DNA from: Geminicoccaceae bacterium
GTDB taxonomy: Bacteria > Pseudomonadota > Alphaproteobacteria > Geminicoccales > Geminicoccaceae
Assembly: GCA_020638465.1 (NCBI GenBank)
Contig: JACKIM010000002.1
Span: 868,001 to 932,000, forward strand
Length of the DNA: 64,000 bases
Direction: 5' to 3'
The notes under the pieces are model-generated. The model did no database searches and was not told the DNA's origin. It saw nothing but the letters and a program-made list of their open reading frames with translations. Within the stretch, counting starts at the first letter, position 1; each line of letters begins with the position of its first letter. Below, piece by piece: positions 43,382-52,112 of the stretch. A program made the translations under genes and the position numbers.

Positions 43382-44908
43382 GTGCCTCACGGCAGTGAAA
43401 TCGGGTGTGATCTTTGTATCATCGGTGCGGGTGCCGCAGGAATAGCGCTGGCCCTCGAACTGGATGGCAGTGGTATCGACGTCGTGCTGCTGGAATCCGG
43501 CGGCTTCGAATATGACGATGCCACGCAGGCCCTCTACGAGGGTCGGTCGGTCGGGCACCATGCGGCATCGCTCGTGGATGCGCGGCTGCGTTACTTCGGT
43601 GGTTCGACGAATCATTGGGGCGGGTTCTGCCACCCGCTGGATCACCAGGACTTCATCGAACGGCCATGGGTCCCGGATAGCGGCTGGCCGATCGCTCGTG
43701 CCGATCTCGACCCCTTCTATGCCCGCGCGCAACCCATCCTCGAATTGCAGGATTACGACTACAGCGTTCGGCGCTGGAAGAAGTCGCTGCCGCCGATCTT
43801 CACGGGCAAGATGTTCGAAGGCCGGCTGATGCCGGAGATCTTCCAGCTCAGCCCCCCAACCAATATGGGGGAACTCTACCGGTCGGCTCTGGTGTCATCG
43901 GCCAATGTTCGACTGTTCTTGTGGTCCAACCTCCGTGAGATTGTCCCCGACGGTACCGCAACAACCGTCGAGCGGCTGGACGTGGCCTGCCTTTCCGGCA
44001 ATGGCTTCAGCATCCTGCCACGCAAGGTGGTCCTCGCGACCGGCGGAATCGAGAATCCCCGCATCCTGCTGGCCTCGAATACGGTGGCGCCCGCCGGCCT
44101 CGGCAACGGACACGATATCGTCGGCCGGTACTACATGGACCATCCCAGTCACGAGGCGGCGACCCTGCTGCTCAACCAGCCTTCCCAAATCGCCCGGCGA
44201 CCGGCCATGCAGCCGATCTTCCCGCAGGCGGCCCTTCGTCCCGAAGTGGAGGATGCGGAGCGCGTCCAGCGTTTCCTGACCACCTTGCATGTCGGCCAGG
44301 AGCTCTTTGCCGAACCTGAAGGCTACATGGCCGTTCGCGACATCTTCAAGGCGTTCGGGCGCCTTGAATGGCCGGATGACCTCTCCGAGCGCCTTGAGAT
44401 CTTCCTGGGCGATATCGACGATGCGGTGAGTTACGGCTACCAGCGCTATTTCGCCGATGCGGAAGCTCTCGGATTGCGCGTCCACACCGAGGTCGGCCCG
44501 CATCCGCAAAGCCGTATCATGCTCGGTGACAGTGTCGATGCCCTGGGCATGCCGACCGTGATTCGCGACTGGGAGCTTGGCGAGCTCGATCGCCGCACCA
44601 TCCGTCGCGGACTGGAGATCGTGGGTGAGGAAGCCGGGCGCGCGGGGCTGGGACGCCTGCGCATCCATGACTGGGTCATGCAACCCGATTTCGAGGTTCC
44701 CGGTTCGGGCTCATGGCATCACATGGGCACGACACGCATGCATGCCGATCCGGGAAAGGGGGTTGTCGATGCCCATTGCCGCGTGCATGGCATGAGCAAC
44801 CTGTACATCGCCGGCAGTTCGGTATTCCCCACATCCGGCATGGCCAATCCGACCCTGACCATCGTGGCACTGGCCATTCGCCTCGCCGATCACCTCAAGG
44901 CGTCATGA
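43382..44908 (+). CDS. GMC-family oxidoreductase, second copy type
   Basis: A 508-residue flavoprotein. The FAD motif IIGAGAAGI is near residue 13-22; the mid-protein STNHWGG block, the SWHHMGTTRMH catalytic His block and the C-terminal GMANPTLTIVALA are those of sugar- or alcohol-oxidising GMC enzymes found in marine and soil bacteria. It starts with GTG at 43382, 25 nt after the RraA-like gene, and its 3' end overlaps the convergent HupE/UreJ gene by 14 nt. It is not close to the GMC enzyme at 21436-23049 in sequence pattern. Confidence 0.88.
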   Translation: MPHGSEIGCDLCIIGAGAAGIALALELDGSGIDVVLLESGGFEYDDATQALYEGRSVGHHAASLVDARLRYFGGSTNHWGGFCHPLDHQDFIERPWVPDSGWPIARADLDPFYARAQPILELQDYDYSVRRWKKSLPPIFTGKMFEGRLMPEIFQLSPPTNMGELYRSALVSSANVRLFLWSNLREIVPDGTATTVERLDVACLSGNGFSILPRKVVLATGGIENPRILLASNTVAPAGLGNGHDIVGRYYMDHPSHEAATLLLNQPSQIARRPAMQPIFPQAALRPEVEDAERVQRFLTTLHVGQELFAEPEGYMAVRDIFKAFGRLEWPDDLSERLEIFLGDIDDAVSYGYQRYFADAEALGLRVHTEVGPHPQSRIMLGDSVDALGMPTVIRDWELGELDRRTIRRGLEIVGEEAGRAGLGRLRIHDWVMQPDFEVPGSGSWHHMGTTRMHADPGKGVVDAHCRVHGMSNLYIAGSSVFPTSGMANPTLTIVALAIRLADHLKAS

Positions 44909-45980
44909 ACAGCCGTTCGACCAGCCAGTAACATCCAAAGGCGGCGATCAGTGCCGAAAGGAACCATACCACGACGGGAGCGCGCCGTGGCTCCTGCCCG
45001 GCTGGTGTCGTCAGGTGATCGACCCCGCGCAGCAGAGGTACCGCAACGGCGACGATCACGAGCTGTCCCGCTTCCACCCCGAGATTGAACCCGAACAGTG
45101 CCGGTACCAGCACATCCTTCTCGATGGCCAGATCAGCCAGGACGGAGGCAAAGCCGAATCCGTGGAACAAACCGAGAACAAAAGCTTCGATCCAGCGATT
45201 TGCCGCATCGCGTGACCGGAAGTTCTCCGCGGCAACGCCGACGACCGTCGCTGCAATGAGTGCCTCGACCCATCGGGATGGCAGCACGAAGATCGAGAAG
45301 GCCGCCAGCGACAGGGTGATCGAATGGGCTATGGTGAATGCGGTGACGACCTTGACCAGCGGTGCGATCCGCCTCGCCCAGAGGATGAGCGCCAGCAGGA
45401 AGGCGATGTGGTCGAAGCCGATGAAGAGATGGGTGGTACCGGCGAGGAAGAAACGCCAGACCAGACCCGCGGGCGAGGGTTGTTCGTTCAGATTCAGTCG
45501 CGGATGGGCCCGGTCGAGGACGAACGTCGATGACTGGTCGCCGTCGACGACCAGAAGTGTCTGGACCGTCGCCGGCTGAATGTCATGCAGCAGCCGCGTC
45601 GCATAGGTCAGGCCCGCGTCGTTCCGACCGCAGGGAAAGTCGATGATCGAAACGACATTGTCCTCGATCGCCTCGATTTCCACCTGCGCAGGCCGACAGG
45701 CCCGACCGGAGGCCGCCAGTCCGGCTCGTTCCCCGATATAGCTGCGCACCGCACCGGCCTGCTCCGCGAGCGCTGCCGGGTCGACGTTGCCCTCGCCGTC
45801 ATATCGCAGGCGCACGCCCGATTCCTGTTCAAGATCCCTGCCCTTCACCGACAGTTCGAGAGTGGCCCTCGCGGGTTCGAGCAGGAGCGTCGCCGCCGTC
45901 ATGCCGGGATCGTGCGCATGCGCCATGACGGGCCGAAGCAGGCTGAACAGGAGCATGACGAGACAGGACGATCGGGACAT
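44895..45980 (-). CDS. HupE/UreJ-family membrane protein
   Basis: A 361-residue protein with a signal peptide (MLLFSLLRPVMAHAHD), an extracytoplasmic part of about 160 residues, and a C-terminal bundle of about seven helices. The family mark is GTTHLFIGFDHIAFLLALIL, the metal-binding-like block of HupE/UreJ, followed by a helical stretch with HGFGFASVL. Members are linked to nickel or cobalt uptake for hydrogenase and urease, although this extended form is usually unassigned. The ATG at 45980 has GGGGAG at 6 nt; an ATG two codons earlier exists. Convergent with the GMC gene, overlapping it by 14 nt. Confidence 0.82.
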   Translation of the reverse strand: MSRSSCLVMLLFSLLRPVMAHAHDPGMTAATLLLEPARATLELSVKGRDLEQESGVRLRYDGEGNVDPAALAEQAGAVRSYIGERAGLAASGRACRPAQVEIEAIEDNVVSIIDFPCGRNDAGLTYATRLLHDIQPATVQTLLVVDGDQSSTFVLDRAHPRLNLNEQPSPAGLVWRFFLAGTTHLFIGFDHIAFLLALILWARRIAPLVKVVTAFTIAHSITLSLAAFSIFVLPSRWVEALIAATVVGVAAENFRSRDAANRWIEAFVLGLFHGFGFASVLADLAIEKDVLVPALFGFNLGVEAGQLVIVAVAVPLLRGVDHLTTPAGQEPRRAPVVVWFLSALIAAFGCYWLVERLFMTP

Positions 45981-46171
45981 GGTCATCTCCCCATGGCGTC
46001 ACCCGGCCATTCCATTCCCGCATCTCCCCAAATCGTTTCGAACAAGGATTTCACAGCCTCGAAAAGGTAGAAAGTCACAGCGGCCAATCGCCGTTCACCG
46101 CCTCCGGCAGCGTTTGCCAAATGGACCAACTGCGTCTAGGAGACGGGAAACGCCGCAGAGAGACATGCCGC

Positions 46172-47296
46172 ATGATCAGCAGAATCCGCATAGCGACCGG
46201 CCTCGTACTTTTCGTTTTCGTGTTCTTTCATCTGATCAACCTGGCTTTCGGACTGATATCCCTGCATGCCCTGGAACAGGCGCGGCCGATCCTGACGGGA
46301 CCCTGGGCAAACCCGGTGGGCGGCACGGTATTGCTGGCCTGCGTGCTCGTCCATGCCGGCCTGGGCCTTTGGTCGCTGTTCCAGCGCACGCAGATACGAT
46401 TGAATTCCGGCGACTTCATTCAGGCCATCATGGGCGTCGCCATCATCCCCCTGCTGCTGCCGCACATCATGGCCACCGCCGTCGCCCCGGCAATCACCGA
46501 TGCCACCCCGAGCTATACCTGGGTACTGGCAGTCTACTGGCTGCGCGCACCCAATCTCGGAATGCAGCAGGTGCTGGCGCTGATGGTGATCTGGATCCAC
46601 GCCTGCTACGGCCTGCTCCTGTGGATCCAGGTGCAGCCCTGGTGGGGGCGATACGGCCTTCTGGTCTATCCCCTGGCACTGATCATCCCGGTTGCGGCCC
46701 TGCTCGGCTTCATCGAGGCCGGCAAGGAGATCTACTTCAACCAGACCGCCCCGGCCATCGCCGACCCCATTCGCGACACCGCCGCCCTCTACGAACCCGT
46801 CGCGCCGACATTGTGGGATGTCCACGATGTCATCCTGGCGACCTATGCCATCCTGCTCGCGGTCCTGATCCTCGCCCGGCTGATCCGCAATGCACGGTCG
46901 CGGCGCAATGTGGCCGTCAGCTATGACGGCGGACCCGCGATCACCGACCGCAGCGGTCCCCAGCTTCTCGAACTGGCCCGCAACCATGATATTCTCCACG
47001 CCTCGCTGTGCGGCGGCCGCGGCCGTTGCGGCTCCTGCGCTGTGCGGGTTCTCGAAGGCATGGACAACCTGCCGCCCGCCGACGACACCGAAAAGGCGAC
47101 GCTCGCCAGGATCAAGGCCGGACCCGATATCCGGCTCGCCTGCCAGGCCGCCCCGATTTCCGGGACCGTCAGGGTCGAACGAATCTTCCCGGCCCACCTG
47201 ACGCCGTCGGACTATCGCGAATTGCTGACGACGGACGATCCGGTCGAGGTGGCCCATGCGATGAATCGCGCAGCCATGGGGGAGGCCATGGCATGA
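46172..47296 (+). CDS. Predicted diheme cytochrome b membrane protein with C-terminal [2Fe-2S] ferredoxin domain
   Basis: A 374-residue membrane protein. Six helices fill residues 5-238; four of them carry one His each near mid-membrane (His20, His61, His98, His143), the arrangement of the diheme b anchor of succinate:quinone reductases. The C-terminal part (about 246-345) is a ferredoxin with Cys280, Cys286, Cys289 and Cys324 (CGGRGRCGSC, then LACQ). The same anchor plus ferredoxin is known in class III adenylate cyclases such as CyaC of rhizobia, a quinone-sensing enzyme, but here the cyclase domain is absent. The ATG at 46172 is preceded weakly by GAGAG. Its stop overlaps the start of the MscS gene by 4 nt, so redox sensing may feed the channel. 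Function inferred, not demonstrated. Confidence 0.8.
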   Translation: MISRIRIATGLVLFVFVFFHLINLAFGLISLHALEQARPILTGPWANPVGGTVLLACVLVHAGLGLWSLFQRTQIRLNSGDFIQAIMGVAIIPLLLPHIMATAVAPAITDATPSYTWVLAVYWLRAPNLGMQQVLALMVIWIHACYGLLLWIQVQPWWGRYGLLVYPLALIIPVAALLGFIEAGKEIYFNQTAPAIADPIRDTAALYEPVAPTLWDVHDVILATYAILLAVLILARLIRNARSRRNVAVSYDGGPAITDRSGPQLLELARNHDILHASLCGGRGRCGSCAVRVLEGMDNLPPADDTEKATLARIKAGPDIRLACQAAPISGTVRVERIFPAHLTPSDYRELLTTDDPVEVAHAMNRAAMGEAMA

Positions 47297-49611
47297 ACGC
47301 CAGGATCCGCTCCGCGATCACCGTCCTGATGCTGCTCGTGCCGGTATTGCTGGCATCGCCGACCAACCGCGCCGCCGCCCAGATCCCGCCTTCGATGATG
47401 GGCCCATCCGTTGACGGCGAAGGCGGGGAGGCATCGCCGCCACCGAGCCAGGCCGATCTTCACGAACTGTCCCGCCTGCTGCGCGATCCCGCCATCATCG
47501 AGTGGCTGGAAAACAGGGCGGGCGACCCGGCCATCGATGCCGCTGGTCCGGCGCAGGCGGGAGGTGCCGCCGGGAACGACGGCATGGCCCTCGTCCAGCA
47601 ACGCGTCGACAGGGTGAAGACCGCCCTTCACAGCCTTCCCCTCATGCCCGGCATGATCAGCGGTGCGCTGGAGAAGGAATTCCCGGGACAGGACAAGCTC
47701 AGGGTCTGGATCCTTGTCCTGATCTTCTTCTTCATCGGCGCCGGCCTCGAATGGCTCTACTGGTGCTATGCGGGACCGCTCAAGACCCGCATCGAATCCC
47801 ACCGCAACGCCGCCTTCGTTCCCACCATCCTGGCTGCGACCGGGCGTTTTGCCGTCACGGCGGGGGGCGCCTTCGCATTCGGCCTGGGAACTCTCGGAAG
47901 CTTCCTGGGGTTCGACTGGCCGCCCCAGTTCAAGGCCGCCCTGATCGACATCCTCTGGGCCATCGTGCTGGTACGGGCGCTTACCGCCCTGCTCGAATTC
48001 GTCCTGGCCCCGCGGGTCGATTCGCTGCGGCTCGTTCCACTCGTCCGCCGGGACGCGAAATGGCTCTACGTTTCCACGCTCGTGATCGCGTTCGCCGTCC
48101 TCGTCGGCGTCAGCCTGTCCAATACCGTCACCCGCGTCGGCGCGCCACCCGAGGCGGGCCTCGGGCTGAAGATCGTCATTGCGGCCTGTGCCGCACTGAT
48201 GGCCATCGACACCATCTGGGTCCTGTTCCTGCGCCACGCCGAAAAACATGTGCCGTTCAAGGGAGCCTGCCCCCGGCGCAAGGGCATCCTGCTCCCGATC
48301 GGCGGCACCATCCTCATCATCGCCATCTACGTCCTGTGGCTGGTCGGCGCCTTCAAGCTGTCGGCGAGTCTGGCGGTGATCGGCATCACCATCCCGGTCG
48401 CCATCGGCGTTCGGCGGACCGTGCTGCGCGCATTCGATCCGCACCCCGTCGCGGAACTGCCGCCGCCGCCGGCCGGCGAGGGCGAGGCGGAAACCGCCGC
48501 CGGGGACGAGGATGACGCGGACGGTGAAACGGATGCGCACGACGACGCCCATGCTTCCGGCAGGGTCGCGACCGAAACCGGGAGCAGCATCTACCGGCCC
48601 ATCGTCGAACGCCTCGCCCGCTTTTTCGTGCTGGGCAGTGCTGCCGCGGTCCTCGCGGTCGTCTGGGGGCTGGATCTCGATCAGCTTTCGCAGGCCTCGT
48701 CACTGCCCGGCCGCTTCTTCGGCGTCGCGATCGACATCGCCATCGCGTTTCTCATCGCCGATCTCGTCTGGATCATCACCCGCACGGCGATCGACCGCAA
48801 GATGGCGAGCATGCCCAAGCCGGAACATGGCGTGGCGCCCGGGCCGGAAGCCCGCCTCGCCACGCTCCTGCCGGTCTTCCGCCTCGCGGTCCTGATCACG
48901 ATCGTCGTCATGCTCACCATGATCACCCTGTCATCGCTGGGCGTGGACATCGGTCCGCTGCTCGCCGGTGCCGGCGTCATCGGCCTTGCGCTCGGTTTCG
49001 GCGCTCAGGCGCTGGTACGCGATATCGTATCGGGCATCTTCTTCCTCATCGACGACGCCTTCCGGGTAGGAGAATATATCGAAATGGGGGAACTGCGCGG
49101 TACGGTCGAATCGATCTCGCTACGCTCCCTCCGTGTTCGCCACCATCGCGGTGCCGTCCACACCATCCCCTTCGGCGAGCTCAAGTCGCTCACCAATTAC
49201 AGTCGCGACTGGGTGATGATGAAGCTCGAATTTCGCGTGCCGTTCGACACCGATCTCAAGCTGGCGAAGAAGCTGGTCAAGCAGATCGACGCCGAACTGC
49301 GCTCCAATCCCGACTACGGGCACAGCTTTCTCGAACCGCTCAAGTTCCAGGGCGTGCGCCGGATGGAAGAGTTCAACATGGTCGTCGGCGTGAAATTCAT
49401 GACCCGCCCGGGCGAACAGTGGACCATTCGCCGGGACGCCTACCAGCGGATCCGCGACGAATTCGAGAAACACGGCATCAATTTTGCCCAGCGCAACGTG
49501 AAGGTCGAGGTCATCGGCAACCAGCCGCTCACCGAGGACATCAAGAACGCCGCCGTTGGCGCCGCACAGGATGCCATCGAGCAGCAGGTCGAAGGCAAGG
49601 CGCAGGCATAG
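47293..49611 (+). CDS. Large MscS-family mechanosensitive channel
   Basis: A 772-residue protein with a signal peptide (residues 1-30), a periplasmic stretch, about eight helices in two groups, an acidic linker (about 390-425), and the MscS core at the end. The pore helix is the Gly/Ala-rich GLALGFGAQALVRD block near residue 560, followed by the FFLIDDAFRVGEYIEMG beta-domain and a C-terminal cytoplasmic domain. The ATG at 47293 overlaps the previous stop (ATGA). The size fits the MscK/YbdG-like extended members, which open on osmotic downshock. The upstream redox membrane protein is an unusual partner. Confidence 0.92.
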   Translation: MNARIRSAITVLMLLVPVLLASPTNRAAAQIPPSMMGPSVDGEGGEASPPPSQADLHELSRLLRDPAIIEWLENRAGDPAIDAAGPAQAGGAAGNDGMALVQQRVDRVKTALHSLPLMPGMISGALEKEFPGQDKLRVWILVLIFFFIGAGLEWLYWCYAGPLKTRIESHRNAAFVPTILAATGRFAVTAGGAFAFGLGTLGSFLGFDWPPQFKAALIDILWAIVLVRALTALLEFVLAPRVDSLRLVPLVRRDAKWLYVSTLVIAFAVLVGVSLSNTVTRVGAPPEAGLGLKIVIAACAALMAIDTIWVLFLRHAEKHVPFKGACPRRKGILLPIGGTILIIAIYVLWLVGAFKLSASLAVIGITIPVAIGVRRTVLRAFDPHPVAELPPPPAGEGEAETAAGDEDDADGETDAHDDAHASGRVATETGSSIYRPIVERLARFFVLGSAAAVLAVVWGLDLDQLSQASSLPGRFFGVAIDIAIAFLIADLVWIITRTAIDRKMASMPKPEHGVAPGPEARLATLLPVFRLAVLITIVVMLTMITLSSLGVDIGPLLAGAGVIGLALGFGAQALVRDIVSGIFFLIDDAFRVGEYIEMGELRGTVESISLRSLRVRHHRGAVHTIPFGELKSLTNYSRDWVMMKLEFRVPFDTDLKLAKKLVKQIDAELRSNPDYGHSFLEPLKFQGVRRMEEFNMVVGVKFMTRPGEQWTIRRDAYQRIRDEFEKHGINFAQRNVKVEVIGNQPLTEDIKNAAVGAAQDAIEQQVEGKAQA

Positions 49612-49677
49612 GTGCCACGGCAGTATTAAGGAATAAAATCCTTGACATGAATCCGCCTTTCGTAACATAAGGTGGGC

Positions 49678-50520
49678 ATGAACGGGTTTCTGGGGCATAT
49701 CGCCGGCCTGCGGGTCCGGGACATTGTCGGGCGGTCGCTGCGGCTGCTGCGGGCGTGCCGGGCCATCGCCGGTCGTCGGGCCGGGCAGCGGTGCCCGCAG
49801 CGCCTTGTCGCGGGCGAAGCGGCGCTCGACGCCTTCCGGCTGCTGGCGGGAAGACTGCGCCGGGGCGCCCATGACGCGGTGCGCCGCCGTTTTCGTCCCG
49901 TTCTCGACAGCTTCGTCGAGGTCCAGCGCCGGAACCTCGGCCTGACCGCCGGTGAGACCCGATTGTTGCGCCGTGCCTGGCTCCTGCATGTCGAGGGGCG
50001 CGATGCGCGCGAGGCCGTCCGTGACCTGCTGCTCTTGTTCCGGCAGCGGCACCGGCAGGAGACCGGGGGCGATCGCTGCCCCGCCCGCGAGAATGCCGCG
50101 GGGTTCCACGAGTCCCGATGGCACTCCCGGCTGACCGCCCTGCTTCTCGACGAAGTCTCGCTTGCGACCGCCCTGCCCGGCCCGTTCGTTCGCAGGGCTG
50201 CCCTCCGCCCCGGCCTGCCGCGGCGGTCTGCCGCCACGAGCCCCGGCCGGGCATGCCGTCATCATCGCGGGCATGACCCGCCGCGCCCGCATTCGCTCCT
50301 TCCCGCAGGGTCCGTCCAGCCTGGCGATTCCGTGTCGCCGGGCCGCTCGTGCGCGACCGGGGTCAGAGCTGTCGCCGGGCCTCCTCATCCGGGTCGAGGG
50401 CGAAGCGGCTGTCGTGGCGCCGGGCGATCATGTAGCGGGCCACGGGGCGCTCGCCGCTCTGCTCGAACTTCCAGACCCGGGTCTCGATGGCGATATCGGT
50501 GGCCGATTCGCGCCGGTTGA
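49678..50520 (+). CDS. Doubtful GC-rich reading frame, unknown function
   Basis: An uninterrupted 280-codon frame with a good ribosome site (AAGGTGGG) before the ATG at 49678 and a TTGACA/CATAAG promoter-like pair upstream (49642-49670). The first 160 residues (to about 50150) look coding, being helical and Arg/Leu-rich with GC-rich third positions. The rest, from about 50230, is Pro/Arg/Gly-rich and less coding-like, and overlaps the 3' end of the convergent MFS gene by 158 nt. The true end may be earlier, by frameshift, or the frame may not be expressed. No family is recognised. Confidence 0.35.
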   Translation: MNGFLGHIAGLRVRDIVGRSLRLLRACRAIAGRRAGQRCPQRLVAGEAALDAFRLLAGRLRRGAHDAVRRRFRPVLDSFVEVQRRNLGLTAGETRLLRRAWLLHVEGRDAREAVRDLLLLFRQRHRQETGGDRCPARENAAGFHESRWHSRLTALLLDEVSLATALPGPFVRRAALRPGLPRRSAATSPGRACRHHRGHDPPRPHSLLPAGSVQPGDSVSPGRSCATGVRAVAGPPHPGRGRSGCRGAGRSCSGPRGARRSARTSRPGSRWRYRWPIRAG

Positions 50521-52033
50521 AACGGCGAAGCTCGTCCCAGTCCGCCAGGAGGAACGTCTCGGTCCAGTGCTCGGGATCGGCCAGGTCCTGGAACAGGCGC
50601 CAGCGCATGGCGCCATTGCGCCGGCGGACATGGCCCAGGTCGTCCATGGCCAGCACGAAGGCCGGCGCGTCGTGGAGGGCGACGCGATATTCCATCCTGT
50701 TGAGGATGGGTCCGTCGCTGCCGTGGACCGGAAGCATGGCCTCGGGTTCCGACCGCCCGGAGGGGCTGAAGTCCGGCGGGCCCGAGGCGGCGAGACGGAA
50801 CCACGGGGCCAGGGCGAGTCCGCCCAGCATGCTCAGGCCGGCCACCAGCATGGCGATCCGGATATCGGTGAGTTCGGCGATCAGGCCCCAGAACCAGCTG
50901 CCGAGCGCCATCGTGCCGAACAGCGCCATCTGGTAGATGGCCAGGACGCGCGACTGGACCCAGGGGGCGGTGGTCAGCTGGACCGAAATGTTGAAGGTGG
51001 AAAAGGCGCCGAGCCAGCAGCTGCCGCTGACCATCACGGCGAGAACGACGGCGACGGGTGCGGAGGTCATGCCCAGCGTCAGCAATGCGCCGCCGAACAG
51101 GCCGGCCTGGAAGGTCACCAGCCGTTCGGCGCCGACCTTCTGCCGCAGGGGTTGCACCACGAACGCGCCGATCAGGGCGCCGATGCCGAACACGCCCAGC
51201 ATCAGGCCGAAGACTATGGCCCCGCCCTCCATTTCGTCGCGCACGATCAGCGGCATCAGGGCCATGACGGCGGGTGCCGCGAACCCGTAGAGGGAGGCCC
51301 GCCCCATCGCACGCCAGATGTCCGGCGTCTGGCTGACATAGCGCATGCCGGCGAGGATGGCCGAGCCCAGCCGTTCGCGGGGGATCTCGTTGCGCGGGCT
51401 GGCCGGCAGGTTGAACAGCAGGACGAGGATGAGCGCGACATAGGACACGGCATTGAACAGGAACGCCGCTTCCGCACCCGCCGTCGCGACGATGCCGCCG
51501 CCGATCGCCGGTCCGACGGCGCGGGCGAGGTTGAAGGCCACGGCGTTGATGACCACGGCCCCGGCCAGCATCTGCGGCCGCACGATCTCGCGCACGACGG
51601 CCTGGAAGACCGGACCGTTGAGGGCGGCACCGGCACCGAGCATGAAGGTGAACGCCAGGAGGACCGCAGGCGTCACCAGGCCGGCAAAGGAGAGGACGGC
51701 GAGAATGGCGGATATCGACAACATCCAGAGCTGGGCGGCCATCAGCACCCAGCGCTTGTCCCACAAGTCGCCGGCGGTCCCGGCGAACAGCGCGAACACG
51801 AGGATGGGCAACTGGGTCATGGTCTGGACCAGGGCCACCATCTGCGGCGAGGACGTCAGTTCGGCCATCAGCCACGCCGCCCCGACTCCCTGGATCAGCC
51901 AGCCGAGATTCGACAGCAGATTGGCCGACCAGAGCTGGCGGAAGCGTGTCTCCGCCAGGGGAGCGAAAAGACTGCCCTCCGCGGTCCGACTGCGGCTTTC
52001 CCTCGCCTCCGATCCCATGTTCTTTCTTTTCAT
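50363..52033 (-). CDS. MFS exporter, EntS-like
   Basis: A 556-residue transporter. Twelve helices occupy residues 20-410 with the DUF894/MFS_3 group pattern, including WSANLLSNLGWLIQGVGAAWLM at the start and GTAGDLWDKRW in the loop after helix 2. The last 140 residues are a soluble domain resembling an antibiotic-biosynthesis monooxygenase-like extension, typical of the larger members. I use the ATG at 52033; an ATG at 52018 is nearly as good. Exporters of this group carry siderophores or drugs. Its start lies 79 nt from the M16 gene stop. Confidence 0.87.
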   Translation of the reverse strand: MKRKNMGSEARESRSRTAEGSLFAPLAETRFRQLWSANLLSNLGWLIQGVGAAWLMAELTSSPQMVALVQTMTQLPILVFALFAGTAGDLWDKRWVLMAAQLWMLSISAILAVLSFAGLVTPAVLLAFTFMLGAGAALNGPVFQAVVREIVRPQMLAGAVVINAVAFNLARAVGPAIGGGIVATAGAEAAFLFNAVSYVALILVLLFNLPASPRNEIPRERLGSAILAGMRYVSQTPDIWRAMGRASLYGFAAPAVMALMPLIVRDEMEGGAIVFGLMLGVFGIGALIGAFVVQPLRQKVGAERLVTFQAGLFGGALLTLGMTSAPVAVVLAVMVSGSCWLGAFSTFNISVQLTTAPWVQSRVLAIYQMALFGTMALGSWFWGLIAELTDIRIAMLVAGLSMLGGLALAPWFRLAASGPPDFSPSGRSEPEAMLPVHGSDGPILNRMEYRVALHDAPAFVLAMDDLGHVRRRNGAMRWRLFQDLADPEHWTETFLLADWDELRRFNRRESATDIAIETRVWKFEQSGERPVARYMIARRHDSRFALDPDEEARRQL

Positions 52034-52112
52034 GCCTTGCTGGTACGCCGTCTGCTGCCGCCGGGCAAGCGGTCGCAACCACCGACCGCGCCTGGAGCGG
52101 GTTCAAACCGGA

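Noticed and set aside
49120..50388. Minus-strand frames opposite the MscS end and the doubtful gene
   Set aside because: They are low-complexity Arg/Gly/Pro sequences and antisense to MscS over much of their length.
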